Part shown: one piece after another, positions 8,622 to 16,336 of the stretch
Position numbering within the stretch: position 1 is the stretch's first letter
Layout of the letters: the number at the start of each line of letters is the position of its first letter
From: Oscillospiraceae bacterium
GTDB lineage: Bacteria > Bacillota > Clostridia > Oscillospirales > Ruminococcaceae
Direction: 5' to 3'
DNA length: 47,599 nucleotides
NCBI GenBank assembly: GCA_021769525.1
Contig: JAETSQ010000016.1
Span: 1 to 47,599, forward strand
Made by a program: the position numbers and the translations under genes
The notes under the pieces: model-generated
Seen by the model: only the letters and a program-made list of their open reading frames with translations
Databases searched by the model: none
What the model was told of the DNA's origin: nothing

Positions 8622-9755
8622 ATGTACCAACTTCTGAAACAGGAGGGCCGCGCCCGGAGGGGGGAGTTTACCACCGTCCATGGCACCGTCCAGACACCGG
8701 CCTTTATGAATGTAGCCACCAGCGCCGCCATCAAGGGCGGGATCTCGTCCCTGGACCTTGTGGAGCTCCGGTGCCAGGTGGAGCTCTGCAATACCTACCA
8801 CCTCCACATCCGCCCAGGGGATGAGGTCATCCGGGACCTGGGGGGGCTCCACCGCTTTACCGGGTGGAAGCGCCCCATCCTCACCGACAGCGGGGGATTC
8901 CAGGTGTTCTCTCTGGCCGGCCTGCGGAAGATCCGGGAGGAGGGGGTCACCTTCAACTCCCATGTGGACGGCAAACGCATCTTTATGGGGCCGGAGGAGA
9001 GTATGCGCATCCAGTCCAATCTGGCCTCCACCATCGCCATGGCCTTTGACGAGTGCATCGAAAACCCCTCCCCCCGGAGCTATGTGGAGGATTCCGTGGC
9101 CCGCACCACCCGCTGGCTGCGGCGGTGCAAGGCGGAGATGGACCGCCTGAACCGCCTGCCGGAGACCATCAACCCCCGGCAGCTCCTCTTCGGAATCAAC
9201 CAGGGGGGGACCTACGACGACATCCGAGTGGACCACATGAAGGAGATCGCCCAGCTGGAGCTGGACGGCTACGCCATCGGCGGCCTGGCGGTGGGGGAGC
9301 CCGCCCAGGTGATGTACCACATCATCGAGGAGGTGGAGCCCCATATGCCCGCCGACCGCCCCCGGTATCTGATGGGGGTGGGCACCCCGGTGAACATCCT
9401 GGAGGGGGTGGCGCGGGGGCTGGACCTCTTTGACTGCGTCATGCCCAGCCGCAACGCCCGCCACGGGCACCTCTTCACCTGGCAGGGCATCCTGAACCTC
9501 CAGAACAACAGGTACCTCCGGGATGACCGCCCCATCGAGGAGGGCTGCGGCTGCTTTGCCTGCCGGGGCGGCCATTCCAGGGCCTATATCCGCCACCTCT
9601 TCCGGGCCAAGGAGATGCTGGGGATGCGCCTTGCGGTGGCCCACAACCTTTATTTTTACAACACCCTGATGGAGCGCATCCGGGAAGCCCTGGACCAGGG
9701 GCGGTTTGACGCCTTTTACCGGGAAATGGTGCCGGTGCTGGGCAGAAGGATCTGA
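8622..9755 (+). CDS. tgt: queuine/preQ1 tRNA-guanine transglycosylase
   Basis: Exchanges the guanine at position 34 of GUN-anticodon tRNAs for preQ1, the first tRNA step of queuosine synthesis. The 377-residue product has ILTDSGGFQVFSL (catalytic Asp89), the nucleophile region DLFDCVMPSRNARHG, and the zinc-binding CxCxxC...H cluster in EEGCGCFACRGGHSRAYIRHL. The frame is open back to 8553, but those codons cross the antitoxin terminator, so ATG 8622 is chosen, with GAAAGGA about 7 nt upstream. With queA it makes up the pathway, but a toxin-antitoxin pair and a terminator separate the two. Confidence 0.97.
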   Translation: MYQLLKQEGRARRGEFTTVHGTVQTPAFMNVATSAAIKGGISSLDLVELRCQVELCNTYHLHIRPGDEVIRDLGGLHRFTGWKRPILTDSGGFQVFSLAGLRKIREEGVTFNSHVDGKRIFMGPEESMRIQSNLASTIAMAFDECIENPSPRSYVEDSVARTTRWLRRCKAEMDRLNRLPETINPRQLLFGINQGGTYDDIRVDHMKEIAQLELDGYAIGGLAVGEPAQVMYHIIEEVEPHMPADRPRYLMGVGTPVNILEGVARGLDLFDCVMPSRNARHGHLFTWQGILNLQNNRYLRDDRPIEEGCGCFACRGGHSRAYIRHLFRAKEMLGMRLAVAHNLYFYNTLMERIREALDQGRFDAFYREMVPVLGRRI

Positions 9756-9780
9756 TTTTCCATCTTTCTTTGCGGAAGTC

Positions 9781-9809
9781 TTGCAACAGGGACAAAAAGA
9801 AGGTATAAT
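9781..9809 (+). promoter_or_regulatory. promoter for yajC
   Basis: TTGCAA at 9781-9786, 17-bp spacer, TATAAT at 9804-9809, just after tgt. Because transcription would begin near 9816, the open codons from 9815 are untranslated leader. Confidence 0.85.
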
Positions 9810-9841
9810 GGTCATTGAACTTTATGGGAGGTAACAAAACT

Positions 9842-10153
9842 ATGAGCTTTGCATTTCTCACAGCGGACCCCGCAGCGACAGGCGGTATGCTGACCAGCGT
9901 CCTTTCCCTGGGCCTGATCTTGGTGGTATTCTATTTCTTCATCCTCCGTCCCCAGCAGAAGCGGGAGAAGGAGGCCACTAAGATGCGCTCCAACCTCCAG
10001 GTGGGGGACGATGTCATCACCATCGGCGGCATCGTGGGCACCATCGTCAGCACCAAGGAGGATACCTTGGTCATCGAGACCGGCAGCGACCGCAGCAAGA
10101 TCCGCATCACCCGCTGGGCGGTCCAGCAGAACACCACTCCCAAGGAAAAATAA
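9842..10153 (+). CDS. yajC: preprotein translocase subunit YajC
   Basis: Small membrane protein linked to the SecDF part of the Sec translocon. The 103-residue product has one N-terminal membrane helix (SLGLILVVFYFFILRPQQKR), the conserved FILRPQQKREKE junction, and the cytoplasmic domain with LQVGDDVITIGGIVGTI. ATG 9842 follows GGGAGG by about 10 nt. tgt-yajC adjacency is usual in bacteria, but secD and secF do not follow here, and the next gene is a TIGR04086-type membrane protein. Confidence 0.95.
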   Translation: MSFAFLTADPAATGGMLTSVLSLGLILVVFYFFILRPQQKREKEATKMRSNLQVGDDVITIGGIVGTIVSTKEDTLVIETGSDRSKIRITRWAVQQNTTPKEK

Positions 10154-10244
10154 GCGCCCGGCTCCGCCTCGGCATCCTTTGAATAATGGCACGCCTTCCG
10201 GAATATAGTTTACTGTGAAAATGTCAATACAAGGGGTGTCTGTT

Positions 10245-10655
10245 ATGAGGAAACCGGCGTCTGCTCCCGATACCAGGAATGTCGTGAAGTTTTCCCGCTC
10301 CCTTGCCGTCTCGGTGGCGGCGGGGGTGGTGCTCACCTTTCTCATCCTCTGCGCCTTCGCGGCGCTGATGTCGGTTCGGGACCTGCCCCACAGCGCGGTG
10401 GTGCCCATGTCCATCCTGGCGGTATCGGTGGGGACCATCCTTTCCGGCTACTGCTGCGCCCGCATCCTCCGGGAGCGGGGGCTTCTCTGGGGCCTGGGCT
10501 GCGGAACTGTGATTTTTTTTCTGGCCTTTTTCTGTGAGCTGATGCTTCTGGGACAGCCCGTCGGCATCCTGGCCCTCTATAAGTACATCATTTACGCCGC
10601 CAGCGGCATGATCGGCGGTGTGCTGGGTGTGAACAAAAAGCGGAAGGTCCGCTGA
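10245..10655 (+). CDS. TIGR04086-type membrane protein, 136 aa
   Basis: Predicted four-helix membrane protein: hydrophobic segments near residues 18-40 (LAVSVAAGVVLTFLILCAFA), 50-70 (VVPMSILAVSVGTILSGYCC), 80-105 (LLWGLGCGTVIFFLAFFCEL) and 112-130, with a basic C-terminus NKKRKVR. Its length, layout and place directly before a SCIFF peptide gene fit the TIGR04086 (YrzE-like) family, which I recall as a common neighbour of that locus. Function is unknown. ATG 10245 has AAGGGG about 8 nt upstream. A weak TATAGT (10204-10209) may be its -10. Confidence 0.75.
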   Translation: MRKPASAPDTRNVVKFSRSLAVSVAAGVVLTFLILCAFAALMSVRDLPHSAVVPMSILAVSVGTILSGYCCARILRERGLLWGLGCGTVIFFLAFFCELMLLGQPVGILALYKYIIYAASGMIGGVLGVNKKRKVR

Positions 10656-10683
10656 AAAAGGGGTAGAATTTTGTTCTGCCTCG

Positions 10684-10692
10684 TGGTATAAT
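10684..10692 (+). promoter_or_regulatory. extended -10 promoter for scfA
   Basis: TGGTATAAT at 10684-10692 is an extended -10 element (TGnTATAAT) about 33 nt before the scfA ATG. No good -35 is visible at 17-bp spacing, as is common for extended -10 promoters. Confidence 0.65.
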
Positions 10693-10724
10693 GGACAAAA
10701 ACCTATATCTAGGAGGAATTTCAA

Positions 10725-10868
10725 ATGAAGCATGTCAAGACCCTCAATAAAGCAAACCTGAAGGAAACTGCCGTCAGGGGCGGCTGCGGCGAGTGCCAGG
10801 CCTCCTGCCAGTCCGCCTGCAAGACCTCCTGCACCGTCGCCAACCAGAAGTGCGAGAACGCCAAATAA
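10725..10868 (+). CDS. scfA: SCIFF precursor peptide (six cysteines in forty-five residues)
   Basis: A 47-residue peptide with a conserved leader (MKHVKTLNKANLKETAVRGG) and six cysteines at 21, 24, 28, 32, 36 and 43, the defining pattern of SCIFF ranthipeptides. The maturase forms thioether links from cysteine. In the studied Clostridium thermocellum homologue CteA the reported link is Cys32 to Thr37, and both residues occur here at the same numbers. Strong AGGAGG lies about 8 nt upstream. Its maturase gene scfB follows after a terminator-like hairpin. The biological role of SCIFF peptides is not established. Confidence 0.95.
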   Translation: MKHVKTLNKANLKETAVRGGCGECQASCQSACKTSCTVANQKCENAK

Positions 10869-10881
10869 GCAGTTCTGCCCC

Positions 10882-10930
10882 CAGTCCAATTCCGCCTGCA
10901 CCTGCGGGCGGGGTTGGACTGTTTCTTTTA
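10882..10930 (+). terminator. strong hairpin between scfA and scfB (terminator or attenuator)
   Basis: CAGTCCAA (10882-10889) pairs with TTGGACTG (10914-10921), extended inside by CCGCCTGC/GCGGGCGG, and is followed by TTTCTTTT. As no separate promoter for scfB is clear in the short gap, partial read-through would give much more scfA than scfB mRNA. Confidence 0.85.
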
Positions 10931-10954
10931 TAGGAAATAGGAAGGATAAACGCG

Positions 10955-12373
10955 ATGATACACTGCTACCAGATGAACGGCTACAACATTATTTTGGATG
11001 TCCACAGCGGCGGGGTCCATGTGGTGGACGAGCTCTTCTACCGGCTGGCCCAGGAGCTGGAGCCGCCCCTGCCGGAAGCGTGCCCCCCGACCCTGGTGGA
11101 AAAGTACGCCGCCTACGGCAGGGAGGCGGTGGAGGAGACCTACGGGGAGATACTGGAGCTGTACCGGGAGGGAAGCCTCTACTCCCCGGACGACTACGCC
11201 GCCTTTGCCGACCGGATGGTGCTCTCTCCCATCAAGGCCATGTGCCTGCACATCTCCCACGACTGCAACCTGCGGTGCGAGTACTGCTTTGCCGGCACCG
11301 GGGACTTCGGCACCGGCCACCGGATGGAGATGCCCCTGGAGGTGGGGAAGAAGGCCATCGACTTCCTCATCGAAAAATCGGAGAACCGGCGGAATCTGGA
11401 ACTGGACTTCTTCGGCGGGGAGCCGCTGATGAACTTTGAGGTGGTAAAGGAGATCGTCCGCTACGCCCGGCAGCGGGAGAAGGAGTGCGGCAAGAACTTC
11501 CGCTTCACCATCACCACCAACGGGACCCTCCTCACCGATGACCGAATCGACTTCATCAACCGGGAGATGCACAACGTGGTCCTCTCGGTGGACGGCCGCA
11601 AAGAAATAAACGACCGGGTCCGCCACCGGGTGGACGGCTCCGGCAGCTACGACGCCTTTCTGCCCAAGTTCCAGAAGCTGGTGGAGCGCCGGGGGGACGG
11701 GCAGTACTATGTCCGGGGCACCTTTACCAAGTACAACCTGGACTTTGCCGAGGACGTGCTGCACCTGAACCGCTGCGGCTTCGACCAGATCTCGGTGGAG
11801 CCGGTGGTTGCCGACCCCAAGCTCCCCTACGCCCTCACCGAGGCGGACCTGCCCGCCATCTTCGCCGAGTACGAGCGGCTGGCTAAAATGCTCATCCAGC
11901 GGCGGCGGGAGCACACCGGCTTCAACTTCTTCCACTTTATGATCGACCTGGACCAGGGCCCCTGTGTCATCAAGCGGCTGCGGGGGTGCGGGGCCGGCAA
12001 CGAATACTGCGCCGTCACCCCGGATGGAGACGTCTATCCCTGCCACCAGTTCGTCGGGCAGGAGGAGTGGAAGATGGGGGACATCTTCTCCGGCCGGCTG
12101 GATATGGAGATGAAGCGGCGGTTCGCCGCCTCCAACGTCTACGGCAAGGAGGAGTGCCGGGACTGCTGGGCCAAGTTCTACTGCTCCGGCGGCTGCAATG
12201 CCAACAACCACACCTATGCCGGAGACATCATGCGGCCCTACCATCTGGCCTGCGAGCTGGAGAAAAAGCGGGTGGAATGCGCCATCATGATAAAAGCAGC
12301 TCTGGCGGATAGGACTGATGAGACAGGGGAGACCATCCCCTGTGACCAGGACTGCGCCGCTTGCGTGAAGTAA
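10955..12373 (+). CDS. scfB: SCIFF radical SAM maturase
   Basis: Radical SAM/SPASM enzyme that installs thioether cross-links in ScfA using S-adenosylmethionine and iron-sulfur clusters. The N-terminal about 90 residues form the peptide-recognition region. The SAM cluster motif is Cys104-x3-Cys108-x2-Cys111 in HDCNLRCEYCFAG. The core has FFGGEPLMNF and TTNGTLL. The C-terminal SPASM region is rich in cysteines (GCGAGNEYCAVTPDGDVYPCHQ..., ECRDCWAKFYCSGGCNANN), and a final CDQDCAACVK adds more. The 472-residue length is normal. It lies directly behind scfA, and proC follows by 15 nt, probably on the same transcript. Confidence 0.96.
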   Translation: MIHCYQMNGYNIILDVHSGGVHVVDELFYRLAQELEPPLPEACPPTLVEKYAAYGREAVEETYGEILELYREGSLYSPDDYAAFADRMVLSPIKAMCLHISHDCNLRCEYCFAGTGDFGTGHRMEMPLEVGKKAIDFLIEKSENRRNLELDFFGGEPLMNFEVVKEIVRYARQREKECGKNFRFTITTNGTLLTDDRIDFINREMHNVVLSVDGRKEINDRVRHRVDGSGSYDAFLPKFQKLVERRGDGQYYVRGTFTKYNLDFAEDVLHLNRCGFDQISVEPVVADPKLPYALTEADLPAIFAEYERLAKMLIQRRREHTGFNFFHFMIDLDQGPCVIKRLRGCGAGNEYCAVTPDGDVYPCHQFVGQEEWKMGDIFSGRLDMEMKRRFAASNVYGKEECRDCWAKFYCSGGCNANNHTYAGDIMRPYHLACELEKKRVECAIMIKAALADRTDETGETIPCDQDCAACVK

Positions 12374-12388
12374 AAGGGAGGGGAAACT

Positions 12389-13189
12389 ATGGCTGTATTC
12401 AGTGCGCTGGGGGCGGGGAAGATGGCAAACGCCATCCTTTCCGGAGCGGTGGCCTCCGGGTATCTCACACCGTCGAATATCGGGACCTACAACGTCCACG
12501 AGGAAAAGCGGGAGGCCATGGCGGCCAAGGGCTACCGGGTCTACCGGACCATCGGGGAGCTGTGCCGGGAGAGCAGGTACATCCTCCTGGCTATGAAGCC
12601 CCAGCAGGCGGAGGAGGTGCTCCGGGAGATGGCCCCGGAGTTCCCGCCGGACAGCGTGGTCATCTCCATCGCCGCCGGCATCTCCCAGGGCTTTATCCAA
12701 AGCATCCTGGGGGAGGGGACCAGGGTGGTGCTGGCCATGCCCAATACCCCGCTGCTGGTGGGGTGCGGTGCCACCGCCGTGGCCTGCTGTGCCCCTACCT
12801 CTCAGGAGGAGTTCGAGTATGTAAAGGGGGTGTTCTCCTCCGCCGGGCTGGTGGAAGAGATCCCGGCGGACAAGATGAACGAGATCATCGCCGTCAGCGG
12901 CAGCACCCCGGCCTATCTCTATCTCATCGCCCAGCACTTCTGCCGGTACGCCCAGGAGCAGGGCATTGATTTTGACACCGCCAACCGGATGTTCTGCCAG
13001 ACCATGGTGGGGGCTGCCAGGATGATGACCGAAACCGGGATGACCCACCAGCAGCTCATCGACATGGTAACCAGCCCCAAGGGCACCACCCTCATGGGCC
13101 TCACCGCCCTGCGGGAGGGCGGTCTGGAGCGGCTGATCCGGGACTGCTGCGACGCTACCATCCGCCGGGCCAGGGAACTGGGAAGGTGA
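12389..13189 (+). CDS. proC: pyrroline-5-carboxylate reductase
   Basis: Reduces 1-pyrroline-5-carboxylate to proline with NAD(P)H. The 266-residue product has an N-terminal Rossmann fold with GAGKMANAILSGAV (residues 6-19), MPNTPLLVGCGAT, and the family signature near the C-terminus (MTHQQLIDMVTSPKGTTLMGLTALREGGL). ATG 12389 has GGGAGGGG about 7 nt upstream. The gene starts 15 nt after scfB and is likely read with it, which places proline synthesis downstream of peptide maturation without an obvious functional link. Confidence 0.96.
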   Translation: MAVFSALGAGKMANAILSGAVASGYLTPSNIGTYNVHEEKREAMAAKGYRVYRTIGELCRESRYILLAMKPQQAEEVLREMAPEFPPDSVVISIAAGISQGFIQSILGEGTRVVLAMPNTPLLVGCGATAVACCAPTSQEEFEYVKGVFSSAGLVEEIPADKMNEIIAVSGSTPAYLYLIAQHFCRYAQEQGIDFDTANRMFCQTMVGAARMMTETGMTHQQLIDMVTSPKGTTLMGLTALREGGLERLIRDCCDATIRRARELGR

Positions 13190-13214
13190 CAAGGTGTAAA
13201 CATTTACACCTTGT
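13189..13214. repeat. 12-bp perfect inverted repeat at the proC stop
   Basis: ACAAGGTGTAAA (13189-13200) and TTTACACCTTGT (13203-13214) are separated by only CA. The first base is the last base of the proC stop. There is no T-tract directly after it, so a simple terminator is doubtful. The near-continuous palindrome GTGTAAACATTTACAC is also what a dimeric repressor site would look like, in front of the gene at 13282. Confidence 0.7.
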
Positions 13215-13281
13215 TCATCGATCTTTGCCGGTTTGGTATCAAGGAAAACCGGCCCATTGAGTTCCGATAGGAGGACACGCC

Positions 13282-14322
13282 ATGAGCGATGGCAAAAGCC
13301 CCGGCGAACTGCCCTACCTCACCGAGGCCCAGGAGGACTACCTCCGGGACCGGGAAGAAAGTAAAAAATACTGTAATGTCTTCAATGCCGACCTCCGGCG
13401 GATCGAAGAGTGCTGGGCGGAGCTGGAGCAGCCGGAAGCCAGTTGGGACATCCGGGACCTGCGGGCCAGCGGCAAGCAGTTCCCCTATCCCTTCCCGGTC
13501 CAGGGGGCGGACTATAAATGGACCATGGAGACCCGGTACAAGGTGCTGGACAACACCCTTTTGGTGGGGCATCAGGCCATGGACCATCTTATCAGCTGTT
13601 ACAGCTTCTGTGGGGACTATGCCTTTGCCAAGTGGCGGGATACCCCAAAATGCAAGGAGTATTTCTACCTGGCGGCCTACTGCCAGGAAAAGCTCTGCCA
13701 CTGGCCCATCGAGGACCCGTACCGGGTGACCATGGAGTTTGTATCCATCCACCGGATCATACAGTTTATGATGGCGGTCATCGCCGACGGGGAGGAGGGC
13801 TTTATCCGGCAGCTGGGAGAGATGCTGATGCTGCCGGAGCACAACATCGGGAAGCCCGCTGTCCGGAAACATGCGGACACCGTGGGCAGGACCACCATCT
13901 ATCTGGCCCACGGGGAGGACAAGAAAGCCCGCCGCGCCGCGGAGCAGCTGCTTGCTTACGAGGAAAAACGGAAATCCCTCAAAAGCCAAAAGAACCGCCC
14001 CCTCACCTGGACCTGCTACGCCCAGGGGGCGCTGGCGGTGCTGGACGGGGACGAGGAAGAGCTGGATACCGCCCTCCGGGGTTATGTCCGAGCGCTGCGG
14101 GGGACCGGCAAGCCGGTAAAGGACCTGGCGCCGTACCTCTGTGCACATTATGCCGTCTTTCTGGCAAAGATGGCGGTGCGGCGGGGGATGGAAGTCACCG
14201 TGGACACCGTCGACTGCCCCAAGGAGCTGATGACCACCGTCCTCACCGATTACAGCTATCTGGACCTGCCAAAGCCAAAGGACGGCTTCCCCTGGGAGCG
14301 GAAGCGATACGACGGGATCTGA
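13282..14322 (+). CDS. hypothetical helical protein, 346 aa
   Basis: I cannot name this protein with confidence. It is soluble, with no signal peptide, mostly helical and rich in aromatic residues. Its C-terminal half (LTWTCYAQGALAVLDGDEEELDTALRGYVRALRG..., then AHYAVFLAKMAVRRGMEVTVD...CPKELM) resembles the layout of Imm49-type immunity proteins, where helical repeats end in a GLEVxVDxxxxPxxLL-like segment. This is a weak, remembered likeness and no toxin gene is nearby. ATG 13282 has AGGAGG about 10 nt upstream. A 13-bp hairpin follows the stop. Confidence 0.7.
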   Translation: MSDGKSPGELPYLTEAQEDYLRDREESKKYCNVFNADLRRIEECWAELEQPEASWDIRDLRASGKQFPYPFPVQGADYKWTMETRYKVLDNTLLVGHQAMDHLISCYSFCGDYAFAKWRDTPKCKEYFYLAAYCQEKLCHWPIEDPYRVTMEFVSIHRIIQFMMAVIADGEEGFIRQLGEMLMLPEHNIGKPAVRKHADTVGRTTIYLAHGEDKKARRAAEQLLAYEEKRKSLKSQKNRPLTWTCYAQGALAVLDGDEEELDTALRGYVRALRGTGKPVKDLAPYLCAHYAVFLAKMAVRRGMEVTVDTVDCPKELMTTVLTDYSYLDLPKPKDGFPWERKRYDGI

Positions 14323-14361
14323 CCGTGCCCCATCCGGACAGCCTGTACTAAACCAAAGAAG

Positions 14362-14397
14362 CGCCGCATACCCTTTAATGAGCAAGGGTATGCGGCG
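14362..14397 (+). terminator. hairpin after the 346-aa gene
   Basis: CGCCGCATACCCT (14362-14374) pairs perfectly with AGGGTATGCGGCG (14385-14397). The tail TTCGGCTTCGG is only weakly T-rich, so this may be a stability or pause hairpin rather than an efficient terminator. Confidence 0.6.
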
Positions 14398-14443
14398 TTC
14401 GGCTTCGGCATAAAAAGGACAAGTAAAAGGGTGGTGGCATGGG

Positions 14444-15058
14444 ATGGGAAGGTCTTTTCGGCGGCGCGCGAGGCTCCGTTCCCACTTTGGGGGGACAGGC
14501 TCCTGGGCAGGATATTTCCGGCTGCGGAAAAACAGCACAGTTTTTCTGGGGCTCTTCCTCTGCGGGCTGCTGTTTGGCAGCCTCTACACCGTCCGGGACT
14601 GCGGCGGGCAGCGGCTGATCCTGACTATGACAGCCAACCAGATCCAGGCGCAGGCCGCCGCCGGATTTTGGCAGGTGCTCACCGGCCGCCTTGTGACCAA
14701 CCTGGGGTACATCATTTTTCTGTACTTTGCCGCCAACTGCATCCAGGGGAAGTGGCTGGCCGGCCTGGTCCCGGCCTTTTACGGGCTCTCGGTGGGGGCT
14801 GCCGTGACGGCGGTCCTGTACCAGCACGGCATCGCCGCCGGAGCATACCTTGCAGTCTGTGTGCTGCTCCCCCGGTTTTTCCAGTTGATCCTCCTGATGA
14901 CGGCCTGCAACCAGGCGGTGAAGCTCTCCCAAAGCATCTCCTCAAAAAAGCCGGCGGGGGAGCGCAGCTTTCTGCTCCTGGGGGCGGCAACGACAGCTTT
15001 TTCCGCCGTGGAAGCCCTGATTTTAAGCCGGTTTACAGGGCTCTTGAATTATCTGTAA
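14444..15058 (+). CDS. SpoIIM-like sporulation membrane protein
   Basis: 204-residue membrane protein with a basic N-terminal stretch and about five hydrophobic segments (TVFLGLFLCGLLFGSLY, LGYIIFLYFAANCIQG, LVPAFYGLSVGAAVTAVLY, AGAYLAVCVLLPRFFQLILLM and the C-terminal LLLGAATTAFSAVEALIL). Size and layout fit stage II sporulation protein M, part of the complex that drives engulfment. Close neighbourhood to a xerD-like gene, as here, is a known setting for spoIIM in spore formers. An overlapping frame (14431-15078) lacks a sensible membrane pattern and was not chosen. Start support is modest: AAAGGG about 12 nt upstream. Confidence 0.7.
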   Translation: MGRSFRRRARLRSHFGGTGSWAGYFRLRKNSTVFLGLFLCGLLFGSLYTVRDCGGQRLILTMTANQIQAQAAAGFWQVLTGRLVTNLGYIIFLYFAANCIQGKWLAGLVPAFYGLSVGAAVTAVLYQHGIAAGAYLAVCVLLPRFFQLILLMTACNQAVKLSQSISSKKPAGERSFLLLGAATTAFSAVEALILSRFTGLLNYL

Positions 15059-15158
15059 TGCAAATTGACTTTACATAGCTTTCAGCGATATTTACCGGGA
15101 AAAGATGTTACCGGCTTCACCCAATATCGCGGTCGATGCCCAGAAGTGCTTCCTCCGG

Positions 15159-16178
15159 TCATTTGTCCTCGTTCTTTACCGCCTTTTTGGTCTTTGGGGC
15201 GGCGATATTTCCCAGGGGATTGTTGCGAACGGCGGATTCCACCTGGGGGCTGGCCACATGGGTGTAAATTTCCGTAGTGCCCAGGTTCTCGTGCCCCAGG
15301 ATCTCTTTAAGGACCCGGATATCCACTCCGCCGTGCTGATACATCAAGGTGGCGGCGGTATGGCGGAGCTTGTGGGGAGAGTAGCCCCGGCCGCTCAGTC
15401 CGGCCGCCTTCAGGCTCTGCTCCACAATCTGTTCCACCCGCCGGGGGGAGAGGGGCCGCTTGTTTTGGGAAAGGAAGAGGTACTCCCGGTCTTTTTCCAC
15501 CTCCGGCTCCGGCCGGACAGCCATGTACACCTGCAAGGCGCTGATACAGGCGTCATTGAGGTAGATCATCCGCTCCTTATTGCCTTTGCCCAGCAGCACC
15601 AGGGTGTTATCCTCCCAGTGGATGCTGCCTTTTTTGATGCCCACCAGCTCGGAAAGGCGCATCCCGCAGTTGAGCAGCAGGGTGATGATGCAGTAGTCCC
15701 GCTCCTTCCGGGGGCTTGGCCCATCCACCGCCTGGAGAAGCTGGAGGCTTTCCTCCAGGGTCAGGTATTTGGGCAGGGACTTCCGCTGGCTGGGGGTCTC
15801 CAGGTCCTTGATGGGACTGATCTCCAGCAGACCCGCCTTGCTGCTGAGGTAATTATAAAAGGAGCGCAGGCTGGAGACCTTCCGGGACCGGGTGGCGGCG
15901 TTGTTCTCGTTGGTGGTCTGGACAAAATTCAGAAAACCGTAGGCATCGGAAAGGGTGACTCCCAGGATGGTCTCCTGGGAAAGACCTTCGATGGAAATAT
16001 CCGCAAGGTTTGGCTCCGCCATGGACAAATGTTCGCGGGAGGCCCGGAGATACCGCAGGAAGAGTCGCAGATCAATGTAGTAGGCGTCCACCGTCCGCTG
16101 GGAACGGCCCTTGATGGTGAGCATATAAAAGAGGAAATCCTTTAAAAGCTGTGGGCACGGGCAGTCATTGATGTTCAT
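15159..16178 (-). CDS. xerD: XerD-type tyrosine recombinase
   Basis: Site-specific recombinase of the XerC/XerD type, which resolves chromosome dimers at dif. The 339-residue product has an N-terminal SAM-like core-binding domain (residues 8-115) and a catalytic domain with all six residues: Arg174 (CGMRLSEL), Lys198 (GKGNKER), His269 and Arg272 (SPHKLRHTAA), His296 (LGHENLG) and nucleophile Tyr305 (EIYTHV). An in-frame TAG lies just upstream of ATG 16178, fixing the start, although its ribosome-binding site is poor. The gene is convergent with the SpoIIM-like gene. An integrase of a mobile element is possible, but the length and conserved core favour a housekeeping Xer. Confidence 0.85.
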   Translation of the reverse strand: MNINDCPCPQLLKDFLFYMLTIKGRSQRTVDAYYIDLRLFLRYLRASREHLSMAEPNLADISIEGLSQETILGVTLSDAYGFLNFVQTTNENNAATRSRKVSSLRSFYNYLSSKAGLLEISPIKDLETPSQRKSLPKYLTLEESLQLLQAVDGPSPRKERDYCIITLLLNCGMRLSELVGIKKGSIHWEDNTLVLLGKGNKERMIYLNDACISALQVYMAVRPEPEVEKDREYLFLSQNKRPLSPRRVEQIVEQSLKAAGLSGRGYSPHKLRHTAATLMYQHGGVDIRVLKEILGHENLGTTEIYTHVASPQVESAVRNNPLGNIAAPKTKKAVKNEDK

Positions 16179-16236
16179 GAAAAATTTCCGGGACTATAAA
16201 AGTCCCATGGTCCATAAGCGATTTTCGGTCCCCTTA

Positions 16237-16264
16237 ATTTCGCTAAATTTCTATTTAGCGAAAT
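16237..16264. repeat. 12-bp inverted repeat with CGCTAAA/TTTAGCG core in the xerD leader
   Basis: ATTTCGCTAAAT (16237-16248) and ATTTAGCGAAAT (16253-16264) are separated by TTCT. The same CGCTAAA-N6-TTTAGCG core occurs in the longer palindrome at 26879-26914, and half-sites recur at 17013-17019 and in the direct repeats. On the xerD transcript it would form a hairpin about 60 nt before the start. Confidence 0.8.
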
Positions 16265-16334
16265 ATCCTGTTCCGATTCCCGGACCATTCCCTGCTTATT
16301 TTACCGGAAATTTGTGCCTTTGTCCAGAGCGCAC
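16246..16334. repeat. direct repeat, copy 1 (89 bp)
   Basis: Nearly identical to 17025-17116, from AATTTCTATTTAGCG to GTCCAGAGCGCAC, with a few substitutions and one 3-nt indel. The two copies bracket 690 bp that hold a decayed gene end and the first coiled-coil module. Each copy contains a minus-strand promoter. Confidence 0.9.
16298..16326 (-). promoter_or_regulatory. minus-strand promoter for xerD, inside direct repeat copy 1
   Basis: On the minus strand: TGGACA (complement of 16321-16326), 17-bp spacer, TAAAAT (complement of 16298-16303). It reads toward xerD with a leader of about 110 nt that includes the CGCTAAA hairpin. Copy 2 carries the same boxes at about 17090-17108. Confidence 0.75.
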
Positions 16335-16336
16335 AG

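Noticed and set aside
10928-13192. 754-codon minus-strand open frame over scfB and proC
   Set aside because: Shadow frame. The plus-strand genes carry radical SAM and reductase signatures.
14431-15078. 215-codon frame overlapping the SpoIIM-like gene
   Set aside because: Lacks the membrane-helix pattern that the 14444 frame shows and has no better start.
15159-16178. Phage or integrative element integrase
   Set aside because: No attachment-site repeats, excisionase or other phage genes nearby. Protein and neighbours fit a housekeeping Xer recombinase, though the flanking repeats are noted.
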